Positions 1 to 7,383 of a stretch of DNA of 9,806 nucleotides are shown piece by piece. The stretch spans positions 1-9,806 of the forward strand of contig DORQ01000160.1 in the NCBI GenBank assembly GCA_003514205.1, written 5' to 3'. Within the stretch, counting starts at the first letter, position 1; each line of letters opens with the position of its first letter. Origin of the DNA: Acidimicrobiaceae bacterium. GTDB taxonomy: Bacteria > Actinomycetota > Acidimicrobiia > Acidimicrobiales > Microtrichaceae. The notes beneath the pieces were generated by a model. That model saw only the letters and a program-made list of their open reading frames with translations. It was not told the origin of the DNA and made no database searches. Made by a program: the position numbers and the translations under genes.

Positions 1-1
1 T

Positions 2-1045
2 TCTCCTGAGCCATCACCCGCTGAACTCCCTGGTGGATCGGGTGAGCCGTTGACCCAAGGGCTGCCAACGGCGGGGAGCACTGACGCCATCGTGGCTGCT
101 GCGCTCTCAGCGATGGAGCTGCAATCGGGCGCTGCAATTGCGGGCGAGCCGCAGCCTTCGGCATATGGGGTCATTCTGCGCAACGCTGAGCCATCGCCAG
201 TGGCTGGTTGTCCTGTGCTGCCGCTGCAGCTTCGAACTGTGGGCCAATTGCTGGACGTGGGGTTTGAAGTCATTCGATTTCGAGTCCGAACCATTGCGAT
301 TGTCACGGTAGCGATTGGACTGCCGTTGCTGGTCGTTCCTCAGGTCGTGCTCGCTCTCTTTGGCGCCACTCAGAATCCGTTCGAGATATTCACCGGACGC
401 GGAATCGATCCCACGGCGGTCAATCCGGTTTCCGATGGCTACTTCATCACCATGGTGCTCTCGTATGCCTCAATTTTCCTCGCCGCGATTGCCCCAATGC
501 TCGTCGGCGTCTGTGTATCGCGGCTCATTGGTGGATGGCTGGTAGAGGTGGACCAGTCGCCAGCAGAGCTCTTTCGATTCCTGAAGAGTCGATTGATCAC
601 CACCTCGGGGTCGTTTCTTCTTGCCACGCTGATCAAAGTGTTCGGTATCGCGTGCACGTGCTACTTGGGAGCGTTCTACTTCATTCCGGTCCTCTCCCTT
701 CTCGCACCAGTCGTTGCCAATGAGGGCCTCGGCGCTGGCCAGTCGATTAGTCGATGCTTCGCCCTCGGTAAGCGGCGGTGGGGTCCGCTGCTGGGCCTGA
801 GCATTTGCTGGGCGATCTCCTCGGGTCTTGCAGCGCTTTTTCTCTCGGGTTCGGCCTCAGCCATTTCAGCCCTGGTGACTGAGAATTCCTCCGTCGCCTT
901 CGACGTGTACTCGATCGCCACCTCGATTGTTGGTCTCGCGCTGTTGGGCGTGCAGACCTGTGTGGCTTCCGTTGCCTACCTCGATGTGAGAGTTCGCACC
1001 GAAGGGCTCGACCTCGACATCGACCTTGCCAAGGTGTTCTCATGA
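2..1045 (+). CDS. Multi-pass membrane protein, GPDPase-membrane-domain-like (5' partial)
   Basis: An integral membrane protein of the actinobacterial group often labelled 'glycerophosphoryl diester phosphodiesterase membrane domain'. No catalytic domain is visible and its function is unknown. The frame is open to the window edge. A TTG at 50 is possible, but the codons before it encode the same Pro/Ser/Glu-rich tail, so the start probably lies upstream. A low-complexity region (to about base 220) is followed by five or six hydrophobic segments, roughly at bases 290-370, 436-545, 605-730, 780-850 and 910-985. Two family hallmarks are visible: a segment with NEGLGAGQSISRCFALGKRR (about 718-777) and a C-terminal AYLDVRVRTEGLDLDI. 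The stop overlaps the DUF4129 start as ATGA, so the two are probably translationally coupled. It sits where Rv3689 sits in the M. tuberculosis cluster (from memory). Confidence 0.8.
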   Translation, partial: SPEPSPAELPGGSGEPLTQGLPTAGSTDAIVAAALSAMELQSGAAIAGEPQPSAYGVILRNAEPSPVAGCPVLPLQLRTVGQLLDVGFEVIRFRVRTIAIVTVAIGLPLLVVPQVVLALFGATQNPFEIFTGRGIDPTAVNPVSDGYFITMVLSYASIFLAAIAPMLVGVCVSRLIGGWLVEVDQSPAELFRFLKSRLITTSGSFLLATLIKVFGIACTCYLGAFYFIPVLSLLAPVVANEGLGAGQSISRCFALGKRRWGPLLGLSICWAISSGLAALFLSGSASAISALVTENSSVAFDVYSIATSIVGLALLGVQTCVASVAYLDVRVRTEGLDLDIDLAKVFS

Positions 1046-1701
1046 TTCGGGCCATCCTGGTGACACCGGTTTGGCAGGATGATCCCTCGGCCAACGAGGT
1101 GAAGGACCGTGCCAAGGAAATCTTCAGTGGCAGCGAGTTTCGGAGATCGAAGTCGCTCATTGAACGGTTCGTGGACTGGCTCGCGGAGCGCCTCGGTGGC
1201 CAACCAACTCCCGATGGCTTTCAGCAAAACGGCTGGCTCAATGTGGTGATCTGGACGGTGCTCATTGCGCTGGCGATTGGGCTCGTGTCCTTCATTATCT
1301 GGCTCATCGTGAAACGGAAGCCTCGGGCCAAGCGTTTGAAGACCTCCCCAGAGTTGGTGGTGGAGCGCGATCGGAGCCACTCGGAATGGGCGGATGAAGC
1401 AAGTCAGCTTGAAGCTTCGGGGGATTGGAAGGGTGCGATTCGTTGTCGCTATCGCGAACTCGTTGCCGTGCTCGTGCAACGTCGCCTTGTCGAATCTGTT
1501 CCGGGCAGAACCACCGGTGAGCTTCGTCAGGATCTGAGCGCCTCCCATCCAGCGGTCGCTCGAGAGTTCTCGGAAGCGACGTTGTTGTTCGAGCTGCCGT
1601 GGTATGGCCATCTCGACACCGGCCCCGCGGAGAACGCGGCATTCAAACAACTGGCAGAACGGGTGCTAGCGGCCGCTCCCGAACTGGTTGATGCGCCATG
1701 A
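1042..1701 (+). CDS. DUF4129 domain-containing membrane protein
   Basis: A 219-residue protein with one clear transmembrane helix (residues about 66-90) between an N-terminal region of about 65 residues and a C-terminal soluble domain. The C-terminal domain carries the DUF4129 pattern: a helix with RCRYRELVAVLVQRRLVE (from R134), then PGRTTGELRQDL and a final FELPWYG-like segment. In the family this domain follows a membrane helix and is encoded beside MoxR/DUF58 genes; its biochemical role is unknown. The ATG overlaps the upstream stop by 4 bases and has an AAGGTG Shine-Dalgarno-like stretch at 1031-1036. Its own stop again overlaps the next start as ATGA (1698-1701), so it lies inside a tightly coupled operon. 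Confidence 0.88.
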   Translation: MIRAILVTPVWQDDPSANEVKDRAKEIFSGSEFRRSKSLIERFVDWLAERLGGQPTPDGFQQNGWLNVVIWTVLIALAIGLVSFIIWLIVKRKPRAKRLKTSPELVVERDRSHSEWADEASQLEASGDWKGAIRCRYRELVAVLVQRRLVESVPGRTTGELRQDLSASHPAVAREFSEATLLFELPWYGHLDTGPAENAAFKQLAERVLAAAPELVDAP

Positions 1702-2897
1702 CCGCGACCAACTCAAACGGTGTTGGAGGCAAGCGCTCGTGGCTCATCTGGGCCGCAATTCTGATCGCCATGATCATTGGCGGCATTCTGATCCCTGAAG
1801 GTGCCTCACCGTATGACCTGAAGTCGAATGGCAGTGATGGCTACTTGGGCGTGCGAAGAATTCTCGAATCCTATGACGCAAAGATCGAGTCGTTGGATGC
1901 TTCTGAGGTTGGCTCAGCGTCGATCGACCAGTTTGATGTGGTGTTCGTGCCCCGAGCTCGGCAAATGTCCGATGGTGATGTGAGTAACTTCGAGGAGTAT
2001 GCCCTAGCCGGCGGAAGACTGGTGTTGGCCGGGCCGGTGGAGGGTCTTGGCGCGTCGGGTTCCTCCGACGACTCCGAGGAGGTCGACCCTAACGACCCGT
2101 TCGGGGTCGGCCCAATGGTGGATGCTACTGAACCGGGCTACTGCACAGATTCTGGATTTGAGGAAGCTGGGACGCTGAGCTTGAGCTACTACGAGCCAAC
2201 CTATTCTCTCGATGGGTCTGAATTCCTCAGTTGCTTTGGCGACGAATTCGATGCCCTCGTCGTTGGGCAGAGCTACGACTTGGGTGAGGTGATCAACGTC
2301 GGAGGACCGGAGCTCTTCACCAACGCTTCGATGGGCGCACCAGAGCCCGACACACAGGTCGGCGATATCCCTGGAAACGTCGTTCTGTTGGTTCGGGCGC
2401 TTGGCGTGGATCGGCCCGGCCTGCGAGTGGGAATCGTGGAATCGGGGCTGGATGCCATCCCGACGACCGGCCAACGTGATCTCTTCGACTTCATGTCTGA
2501 TGGAGTCAAAATGGGCCTCTGGCAAATGGTGATTGCGGGGCTGTTCTACTTCTGGTTCAGGAGCCGACGCCTTCGCCGCCTACTTCCTGAGGTTCAACCA
2601 GTGACGGTACAGAGTTCGAGCTTTGTGGATGCTGTCGGGGGCCTCCTGCATCGGCAATCCAACCCCGCCACCGCGGCAGCTTCCGTGCGTTCTGCAACAC
2701 AGCGGGAACTGTGCGCACTCGTGCATCTTCCGAGAAACGCCTCGCCGCAGGTGCTTTCCTCCGTGTTGGCGCAACGCACGGGGCGTGACCCTGAACAGAT
2801 CTTCTACCTCCTGACGGCGCCGGTTCAGTCCGATGCCGAACTGCTCACCTGCACAACTGAACTCGACCACCTCCGAGAGGAACTTCGAAGTGACTGA
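1698..2897 (+). CDS. DUF4350 domain-containing membrane protein
   Basis: A 399-residue protein with an N-terminal membrane helix (about residues 14-32), a large probably extracytoplasmic domain and a second helix (about 273-289), followed by a basic RSRRLRRLLPE stretch and a cytoplasmic tail. After the first helix the sequence SPYDLKSNGSDGYLGVRRIL matches the DUF4350 start, a domain resembling the substrate-binding half of GldG/IftA-type proteins. The middle is acidic (many D/E about 115-135). The ATG overlaps the DUF4129 stop as ATGA. The 3' end overlaps the MoxR start by 8 bases. DUF4350 proteins are encoded immediately upstream of MoxR in many actinobacteria (Rv3691 position, from memory). 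Function is unknown; the topology suggests a membrane partner of the MoxR/DUF58 pair. Confidence 0.87.
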   Translation: MTATNSNGVGGKRSWLIWAAILIAMIIGGILIPEGASPYDLKSNGSDGYLGVRRILESYDAKIESLDASEVGSASIDQFDVVFVPRARQMSDGDVSNFEEYALAGGRLVLAGPVEGLGASGSSDDSEEVDPNDPFGVGPMVDATEPGYCTDSGFEEAGTLSLSYYEPTYSLDGSEFLSCFGDEFDALVVGQSYDLGEVINVGGPELFTNASMGAPEPDTQVGDIPGNVVLLVRALGVDRPGLRVGIVESGLDAIPTTGQRDLFDFMSDGVKMGLWQMVIAGLFYFWFRSRRLRRLLPEVQPVTVQSSSFVDAVGGLLHRQSNPATAAASVRSATQRELCALVHLPRNASPQVLSSVLAQRTGRDPEQIFYLLTAPVQSDAELLTCTTELDHLREELRSD

Positions 2898-3966
2898 CGT
2901 ATTCCCACCACATCAACCAGACCCAGCGGGCGGCCAGGGGAGTGATTCCTCGTTGCCTCAGCCTTCTGCGGCGTTCGCTGTCCACACCAACGCGTCGAAC
3001 GCGTTCGCTTCAGCGGACCCGGCTCCGCGGGAGGCCATGCTGGCGTTACGAACCGAGGTAGGCAAGGTCGTCGTGGGACAGGAGGGCACCTTAAGCGGCC
3101 TCATAGCGGCCCTGCTTGTCAAGGGGCATGTGCTCCTCGAAGGCGTGCCCGGCGTAGCAAAAACGTTGCTGGTCAAGACGCTTGCCACTGCGTTGGATCT
3201 TGAGTTCAAGCGTGTTCAATTCACGCCTGACCTGATGCCATCGGACGTGACCGGCCAGACCATCCTTGATCCCGCAGATGGGTCGTTCAGGTTCCGTGAG
3301 GGCCCGGTATTCACGAACCTGCTCTTGGCCGATGAGATCAACCGAACGCCACCCAAGACTCAGGCCTCCTTGCTTGAGGCGATGGAGGAACGGCAGGTAT
3401 CTGTTGAGGGCCAACGCCGTCCCTTGCCCGATCCGTTCCTCGTCATTGCTACCCAGAATCCTGTTGAATACGAGGGCACCTACCCGCTGCCTGAGGCGCA
3501 GGTTGACCGCTTCATGTTCAAGCTTCTCGTTGGATACCCAACTGGCGAGCAGGAGTTCGAGATGCTGGCACGTCACAACCGTGGCATGAACCCACACGAC
3601 ATAGCCGGCGCAGGGGTCAGACCAGTGGCGAATGCTGCCCTGCTCGCAGCAGCGCGAGAGCAGGTCGAACTCGTCACCGTTGAGCCGGTGATGCTGCAAT
3701 ACATCGTTGCGTTGTGCAGAGCGACTCGGGAGACCCCATCGGTTCAGCTCGGAGTGTCGCCCCGCGGCGCCGCGTCGCTCCTGCATGCAGCGAAGGCGTG
3801 GGCCTGGCTGTCGGGCAGACCATTCCTCACTGCAGATGAGGTGAAGGCGATCGCGAAACCGGTGCTTCGTCATCGGATCCTGGTTCGACCGGAACTGGAA
3901 CTCGAAGGCACCACTGCCGATGGCGTTCTTGATTCTCTGCTCGCTGCGGTGCCAGCACCTCGATGA
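2890..3966 (+). CDS. MoxR-family AAA+ ATPase
   Basis: A 358-residue AAA+ ATPase of the MoxR family, chaperone-like enzymes thought to remodel or activate vWA-domain partners; the likely partner is the DUF58 protein encoded next. Visible motifs: Walker A GVPGVAKT (85-92), Walker B LLLADEI (144-150), sensor 1 ATQN (187-190), the EAQVDRF segment with the arginine-finger region (202-208) and sensor 2 SPRG (290-293). The first ~45 residues are Pro/Ser/Ala-rich and probably disordered. I chose GTG 2890 because GAGAGGA (2875-2881) lies 8 bases upstream and the start then overlaps the DUF4350 stop slightly, as elsewhere in the operon. An in-frame ATG at 2833 would add 19 residues overlapping DUF4350 and has no such site. 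The position corresponds to moxR2 (Rv3692), from memory. Confidence 0.93.
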   Translation: MTDVFPPHQPDPAGGQGSDSSLPQPSAAFAVHTNASNAFASADPAPREAMLALRTEVGKVVVGQEGTLSGLIAALLVKGHVLLEGVPGVAKTLLVKTLATALDLEFKRVQFTPDLMPSDVTGQTILDPADGSFRFREGPVFTNLLLADEINRTPPKTQASLLEAMEERQVSVEGQRRPLPDPFLVIATQNPVEYEGTYPLPEAQVDRFMFKLLVGYPTGEQEFEMLARHNRGMNPHDIAGAGVRPVANAALLAAAREQVELVTVEPVMLQYIVALCRATRETPSVQLGVSPRGAASLLHAAKAWAWLSGRPFLTADEVKAIAKPVLRHRILVRPELELEGTTADGVLDSLLAAVPAPR

Positions 3967-4007
3967 GTACTGCGCCATTTCGTCACACAGAAGCGGTGGG
4001 TGGATGA
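3963..4007 (+). CDS. Possible 14-codon coupling mini-ORF between MoxR and DUF58
   Basis: This short frame encodes MSTAPFRHTEAVGG. Its ATG overlaps the MoxR stop as ATGA (3963-3966) and its TGA overlaps the DUF58 ATG as ATGA (4004-4007). It fills exactly the 37-base gap between the two genes. It has no strong Shine-Dalgarno sequence of its own. Its likely role, if translated, is to carry ribosomes from MoxR to DUF58; the peptide itself need not be functional. Alternatives are coincidence, or a one-base error that has split off an N-terminal extension of DUF58. Confidence 0.3.
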   Translation: MSTAPFRHTEAVGG

Positions 4008-5320
4008 TTCCGACGCGCCGCTTCGCGCTGGTGGCGTTAGTGGTCTCCGCGATCCTCCTCGCGTTTCCGGGAGACCTCAACGGGAGTCTGCTGCTCGCGC
4101 TCCTTGGCGTGAATGCGATCCTTCTCCTCATCGGTTTCGCCGATTCACGTCTCGCTGTTGACCCCAGAGGTCTCACCGTTCGCCGTCACCATGTTCCGGT
4201 GGCAACCCTGGAAACCTCTGTGGGGGTGAACTGGGAGATTCTCAACCCGACGAACAAGAGCGCGAGAGTGCGGATAGCGGACTCGTTGGTGGATTCGCTC
4301 CGTGTTGCCCATCCAGAGGTGTCGCTCCGAGTACCACCACTTGGTCGGGCCGTTGCGACCAGTGAGCTGTGGCCAAGCCGGCGCGGACGGTTTGCCCTCA
4401 CGGACATGGTCGTTCGAAGTACTGGACCACTTGGGTTAATGAGTCGCCAGAAACGCGTCGAGGTTGCCTCGGTGCTTCGGGTGCATCCGCCGTTTCGTTC
4501 CAAAGCAGAAGCGGAGTTGCGTGTTCGTCAGGCACGGCGCAACGACGGAGGACTGCGTCTCTCCCGGGGCAAGGGTGGCGGAACCGAATTTGAACAGCTT
4601 CGTGAATACAGCCCCGATGACGAGTTTCGACGGATCGACTGGGCGGCTTCCGCTCGGCTTGGTCACACAATTGTTCGCACGTATCGGCCAGAGATCAACC
4701 AGAACGTGGTCATCATGTTGGACAACGGTCGCGTGATGGCACCTCAGGTTGCAGGAGTTCCCCGCGTCGAACTGGCGATGGACGCTGTGATGATGCTCAC
4801 CGCCGTGGCCACCGGCGTTGGTGACAAGGTGGGGATGGTCGCGTTTGATACTGAAGAGCGAGCGATTCTGGCTCCAAGCCATCACGCGAATCAGGTCGGC
4901 AGGGTCACTGAGGCGATGTTTGCCCTTGAGCCAGTGTTGTCGGAGTCTGACTACCATGCGGGTTTCCAGTTCACCTTGTCTCGATTTCGCCGCCGGTCGC
5001 TCATGGTGTTGTTGACCGAGCTCGCGCCAGGGGCGATTGAAGAGTCGATCATGCCGTCGCTGTCGCTGATCTTGCGACGACATGTGGTCATGTTGGGCAC
5101 GGTTCGAGATCCACAGATTGTGCAGTGGGCTTCGGAGCCCGCTGATTCCCCTGAAGGGTTGTATCGCCGATCGGCTGCGTTGCAGGTGATTGCGGATCGT
5201 GAGCGCCTCATTGCAAAGCTGAGGGGGATGGGCGCCACAGTGATCGACGCGCCGCCCGGGAAGCTATCTTCACAACTGGCAGACGCCTATCTGGCCATGA
5301 AGTCCTCAGGCGCTTTGTAA
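4004..5320 (+). CDS. DUF58 domain-containing protein (vWA-like, MoxR partner)
   Basis: A 438-residue membrane-anchored protein. Two hydrophobic helices (about 7-21 and 28-45) form an N-terminal hairpin. A beta-rich region follows (about 50-165), then the DUF58 signature GTEFEQLREYSPDDEFRRIDW (193-213) with the following RLGHTIVRTYRPE (218-230), and a vWA-like fold beginning NVVIMLDNGRVM (234-245). The metal-site position reads D-N-G-R rather than the classical DxSxS, a variant I associate with this actinobacterial subgroup. DUF58 proteins are paired with MoxR ATPases and are presumed to be their targets. I chose ATG 4004 because the encoded IPTRRFALVALVV start fits the family; the open frame extends upstream into MoxR without a better start. 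The last 15 bases overlap the end of the convergent SpoIIM gene. Confidence 0.9.
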   Translation: MIPTRRFALVALVVSAILLAFPGDLNGSLLLALLGVNAILLLIGFADSRLAVDPRGLTVRRHHVPVATLETSVGVNWEILNPTNKSARVRIADSLVDSLRVAHPEVSLRVPPLGRAVATSELWPSRRGRFALTDMVVRSTGPLGLMSRQKRVEVASVLRVHPPFRSKAEAELRVRQARRNDGGLRLSRGKGGGTEFEQLREYSPDDEFRRIDWAASARLGHTIVRTYRPEINQNVVIMLDNGRVMAPQVAGVPRVELAMDAVMMLTAVATGVGDKVGMVAFDTEERAILAPSHHANQVGRVTEAMFALEPVLSESDYHAGFQFTLSRFRRRSLMVLLTELAPGAIEESIMPSLSLILRRHVVMLGTVRDPQIVQWASEPADSPEGLYRRSAALQVIADRERLIAKLRGMGATVIDAPPGKLSSQLADAYLAMKSSGAL

Positions 5321-6334
5321 GGTCTTCTGATTGTGTAGTGAAGGGCGAAGGAGCTCAGCTTCGATCTCTGCGTTCTGCTCCTCGATCGCACGGAGTCGCC
5401 CAATTCCGAACATCCACGTCAACAATGCGAGCTCAAGCAGCACGCCGATACCCACGCGGGCGAAGGTGGGTAGGCCCGAGGGAGTGACGAAGGCCTCGGT
5501 GAATCCTGCGACCACGAATACCAGCGCTGCACCAAGGAGTGCTGAGATGCTGCGCAGCCCCGCCTCTGCGATGGCCAGGCTGCGAACCTGATGTCCCGGT
5601 GCGATGATGGCCCATGCAATATTGAGGCCGGCACCAGCAGAGATCACTACAGCAGTCATCTCGATCAGACCATGCGGCGCGATGAGTCCCCAAAAGAGCG
5701 CTCCTTTGCCTTGAGCGTGCATGACGGCGGCCACCACACCGAGGTTCAATCCGTTCTGGATGAGGACCCAGGCTCCGAGTCCGCCGAGGAGTGCGCAACC
5801 TCCGAACGCCATCACCCCAACGGTGATGTTGTGGGTCCACAGTTGAAATGCCCAACCGGTGGCCTCTTGTGAGCTGTAGTAGTCCTCGAAGCTCTCCGCA
5901 GCAATGATCTCTTGATCCTCGGGCGAGATCACAGCGTCGCGGGTGTTGCCTGATTCATAGAACCAGATTCCGCTGGCAAGGGCAGGGCCGAACAGGAGGA
6001 GCGCTGCGAGCAAGATCTGGCGCTTTGCCCGCCAGCAACCCAGTGGGAACGTGTGAGTGAAAAACTCAGTGAATGCTCGGGCCGGGGTGGGGCGCTTCTT
6101 GTAGATCAGACCACGAGCTGTGCCAATGCTGATACTCAGGCGGTTCGCAAGGCTCGCGTCGAAGAACTGGGTGCGGAGCACGCTGAGATGCCCGCCGGTT
6201 CGTTGGTAGAGGTCGAGGAGCTCTTGAAGCTCAGCTGGGTCAAGGTTGGCTGGTGAGGCTTTGCCCTTGCGGCACAATTCGTCGAGTCGATTCCATTCGG
6301 CCTGGTGGTCGAGAATGAAATGGTCGATGTCCAT
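5306..6334 (-). CDS. Stage II sporulation protein M family (SpoIIM/DUF95) membrane protein
   Basis: A 342-residue integral membrane protein of the SpoIIM/DUF95 family. In Bacillus SpoIIM belongs to the engulfment complex, but non-sporulating actinobacteria carry homologues beside MoxR/DUF58 genes with unknown function. About 100 cytoplasmic N-terminal residues precede membrane segments at about 107-126, 169-206, 213-245, 264-281 and 293-311. The family hallmark is PHGLIEMTAVVISAGAGL (220-237). A charged tail (313-342) closes the protein. The gene converges on DUF58 and overlaps it by 15 bases at the 3' ends. The ATG at 6334 lies 6 bases after a TACGAT box on the minus strand, which fits a leaderless transcript and supports this start. 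Strand and position match Rv3694c (from memory). Confidence 0.9.
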   Translation of the reverse strand: MDIDHFILDHQAEWNRLDELCRKGKASPANLDPAELQELLDLYQRTGGHLSVLRTQFFDASLANRLSISIGTARGLIYKKRPTPARAFTEFFTHTFPLGCWRAKRQILLAALLLFGPALASGIWFYESGNTRDAVISPEDQEIIAAESFEDYYSSQEATGWAFQLWTHNITVGVMAFGGCALLGGLGAWVLIQNGLNLGVVAAVMHAQGKGALFWGLIAPHGLIEMTAVVISAGAGLNIAWAIIAPGHQVRSLAIAEAGLRSISALLGAALVFVVAGFTEAFVTPSGLPTFARVGIGVLLELALLTWMFGIGRLRAIEEQNAEIEAELLRPSLHNQKTLQSA

Positions 6335-6346
6335 CCGACCATCGTA
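6335..6346 (-). promoter_or_regulatory. Putative leaderless promoter -10 box of the SpoIIM gene
   Basis: On the minus strand TACGAT (6346-6341) is followed by six bases (GGTCGG) and then the SpoIIM ATG. A TANNNT box 6-7 bases before the start codon is the actinobacterial leaderless pattern, with transcription expected to begin at or next to the A of ATG. No good -35 hexamer and no Shine-Dalgarno sequence is visible. Confidence 0.5.
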
Positions 6347-6433
6347 GGCGTCAGCGTCTGTTTCGTGGCCGATTCAGCGAATGGACGGCCTCGTCGGCCG
6401 CATCCGCACTCTCGAACCGTGTTGAGACGAACC

Positions 6434-6467
6434 AGTTAGAGGTCGTTGTCAGCTAGAGGTCGTTGTC
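6434..6467 (-). repeat. 17-bp tandem duplication at the 3' end of the binding-protein remnant
   Basis: On the plus strand AGTTAGAGGTCGTTGTC (6434-6450) is followed directly by AGCTAGAGGTCGTTGTC (6451-6467), 16 of 17 bases identical. Read on the minus strand, each copy encodes D-N-D-L followed by a stop, so the end of the gene and its stop codon (TAG, then TAA) have been duplicated. The first stop met by the frame is in the copy at 6451-6467. Confidence 0.8.
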
Positions 6468-7181
6468 CGCGATGAAGTCTTTCGCGATCACGTCGGCGTC
6501 GTCTTTGTCGATGTCGAACCGTTTGTTCAGCTCGGTCAGATTTTCCGTGGTGATCTTTGCCGACACCTTGTCGAGGAGCGTGGCGTGTTTCGTGATGAAG
6601 GCGTTGGTGCCGACCGGAACGATGTTGTCGGCATTGAAGATCCCTTTGTTGTCCTCAAGGACAACCCAGTCCTTGTCAGCAATGGTTGCATCGGTTGAGA
6701 AGATCACCGCAACGTCGATATCGCCTTGTTCAAGGGCAGCCTTGGTGAGCGGTCCGCCAAGATCGAGCGGCACGAAGTTGGCCGAAAGGTCAAGGCCGTA
6801 GGTCTTGGACAAGGCAGGCAAACAACTTGCGTTGGACGGGCAATCTTGTGGCCCGCCAAGTCGAAGTTCCTCGGTGAGGTCACTGATGGTGACGATTCCG
6901 CTATCAGCAGTTGCTTGGGTGACGACCAGCGAGTTGGTGTCGACCGCTCCTGAAGCGGTTGCTGCTGAAAGGTCGTTGCTCTCGAGTTCTTTCGAGAAGG
7001 CAGCCATCGTGGCCTCGATATCAGCGGAGGCCTTGCCGGCGTTGCCGTTGAGGAACTCGAGGCCCGATGCGGCGTACTCGGGCACGAGGTCGACATCGCC
7101 TGACTCAATGGCAGCGTAGATAGCAGCACGATCTTTGAACGACTGGTATTCAATATTGTTGTTGTTAGCTCTACGCCCCAT
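6453..7181 (-). pseudogene. Glycine betaine/osmoprotectant ABC transporter substrate-binding protein, 5'-truncated remnant (OpuAC family)
   Basis: The frame encodes up to 242 residues of an OpuAC-type periplasmic binding protein, the component that captures compatible solutes such as glycine betaine, choline or proline betaine. The match begins abruptly: from YQSFKDRAAIYAAIESGDVDLVPEY onward it follows the family, through TADSGIVTISDLTEELRLGG, an LGGPLTKAALEQGDIDVAVIF segment and a normal C-terminus. The signal peptide, lipobox and first part of lobe 1 are absent (about 300 residues is usual). The ATG at 7181 has no Shine-Dalgarno site and the frame stays open upstream into unrelated sequence, so this start is probably fortuitous. 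An NNNN stretch from an AAC-repeat marks the break. With the ATPase fragment at 9128-9286 it is the far end of one broken operon. A cytoplasmic product cannot be excluded. Confidence 0.75.
7156..7181. other. Approximate left junction of the replaced segment
   Basis: Recognisable binding-protein sequence (minus strand) ends here. The last family-like residues are around IEYQSFKDR, just below an (AAC)n tract that reads TTGTTGTTGTT on the plus strand (7156-7166). Above 7181 the same frame encodes nothing resembling the protein. The exact base of the break cannot be set without a complete homologue. Confidence 0.5.
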
Positions 7182-7229
7182 GCTCGTAACGAATGTGGTT
7201 CGGGTACAGGATGGATGCTGGCGTCGAGT

Positions 7230-7238
7230 TGCTAAACT
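7230..7238 (+). promoter_or_regulatory. Candidate extended -10 promoter for the methyltransferase/membrane-protein pair
   Basis: TTGCTAAACT (7229-7238) contains an extended TGN before the TANNNT-type box TAAACT. Transcription would begin near 7245, leaving a leader of about 140 bases before ATG 7384. No convincing -35 hexamer lies 16-18 bases upstream. The rest of the 202-base stretch between the left junction and 7384 shows no other structure I can support. Confidence 0.25.
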
Positions 7239-7383
7239 GATGGTCTGTGATCGCTTCCATCGTGACTTGTTGAGATGCTCTGGATCTGCGATTCAACTAT
7301 CGGGTTCCACTCATCTCTGTGATAGCAATAGCGGGGTGGAGTGTGGAAACTGGCTTCCGCCTATCGGCCCCGTGGCCACGTCT

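Noticed and set aside
976..1650. A 224-codon minus-strand open frame opposite the DUF4129 gene
   Set aside because: Antisense to a well-supported coding region, with no recognisable motif.
3091..4176. A 361-codon minus-strand open frame opposite MoxR
   Set aside because: It lies fully antisense to a clear AAA+ ATPase, has Arg/Leu/His-rich composition typical of mirror frames in GC-rich DNA, and shows no domain.
4436..5083. A 215-codon minus-strand open frame opposite DUF58
   Set aside because: Shadow of the DUF58 reading frame; His/Arg-rich, without motif.
6386..6400. CGGCC-TCGTC-GGCCG inverted repeat between the SpoIIM start and the binding-protein remnant
   Set aside because: Only a 5-bp stem and no T-run, so not supportable as a terminator or operator.
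7135..7383. N-terminal extension of the methyltransferase-like protein back to 7135
   Set aside because: The 83 extra residues would cross the left junction into antisense binding-protein sequence and contain nothing resembling a methyltransferase.
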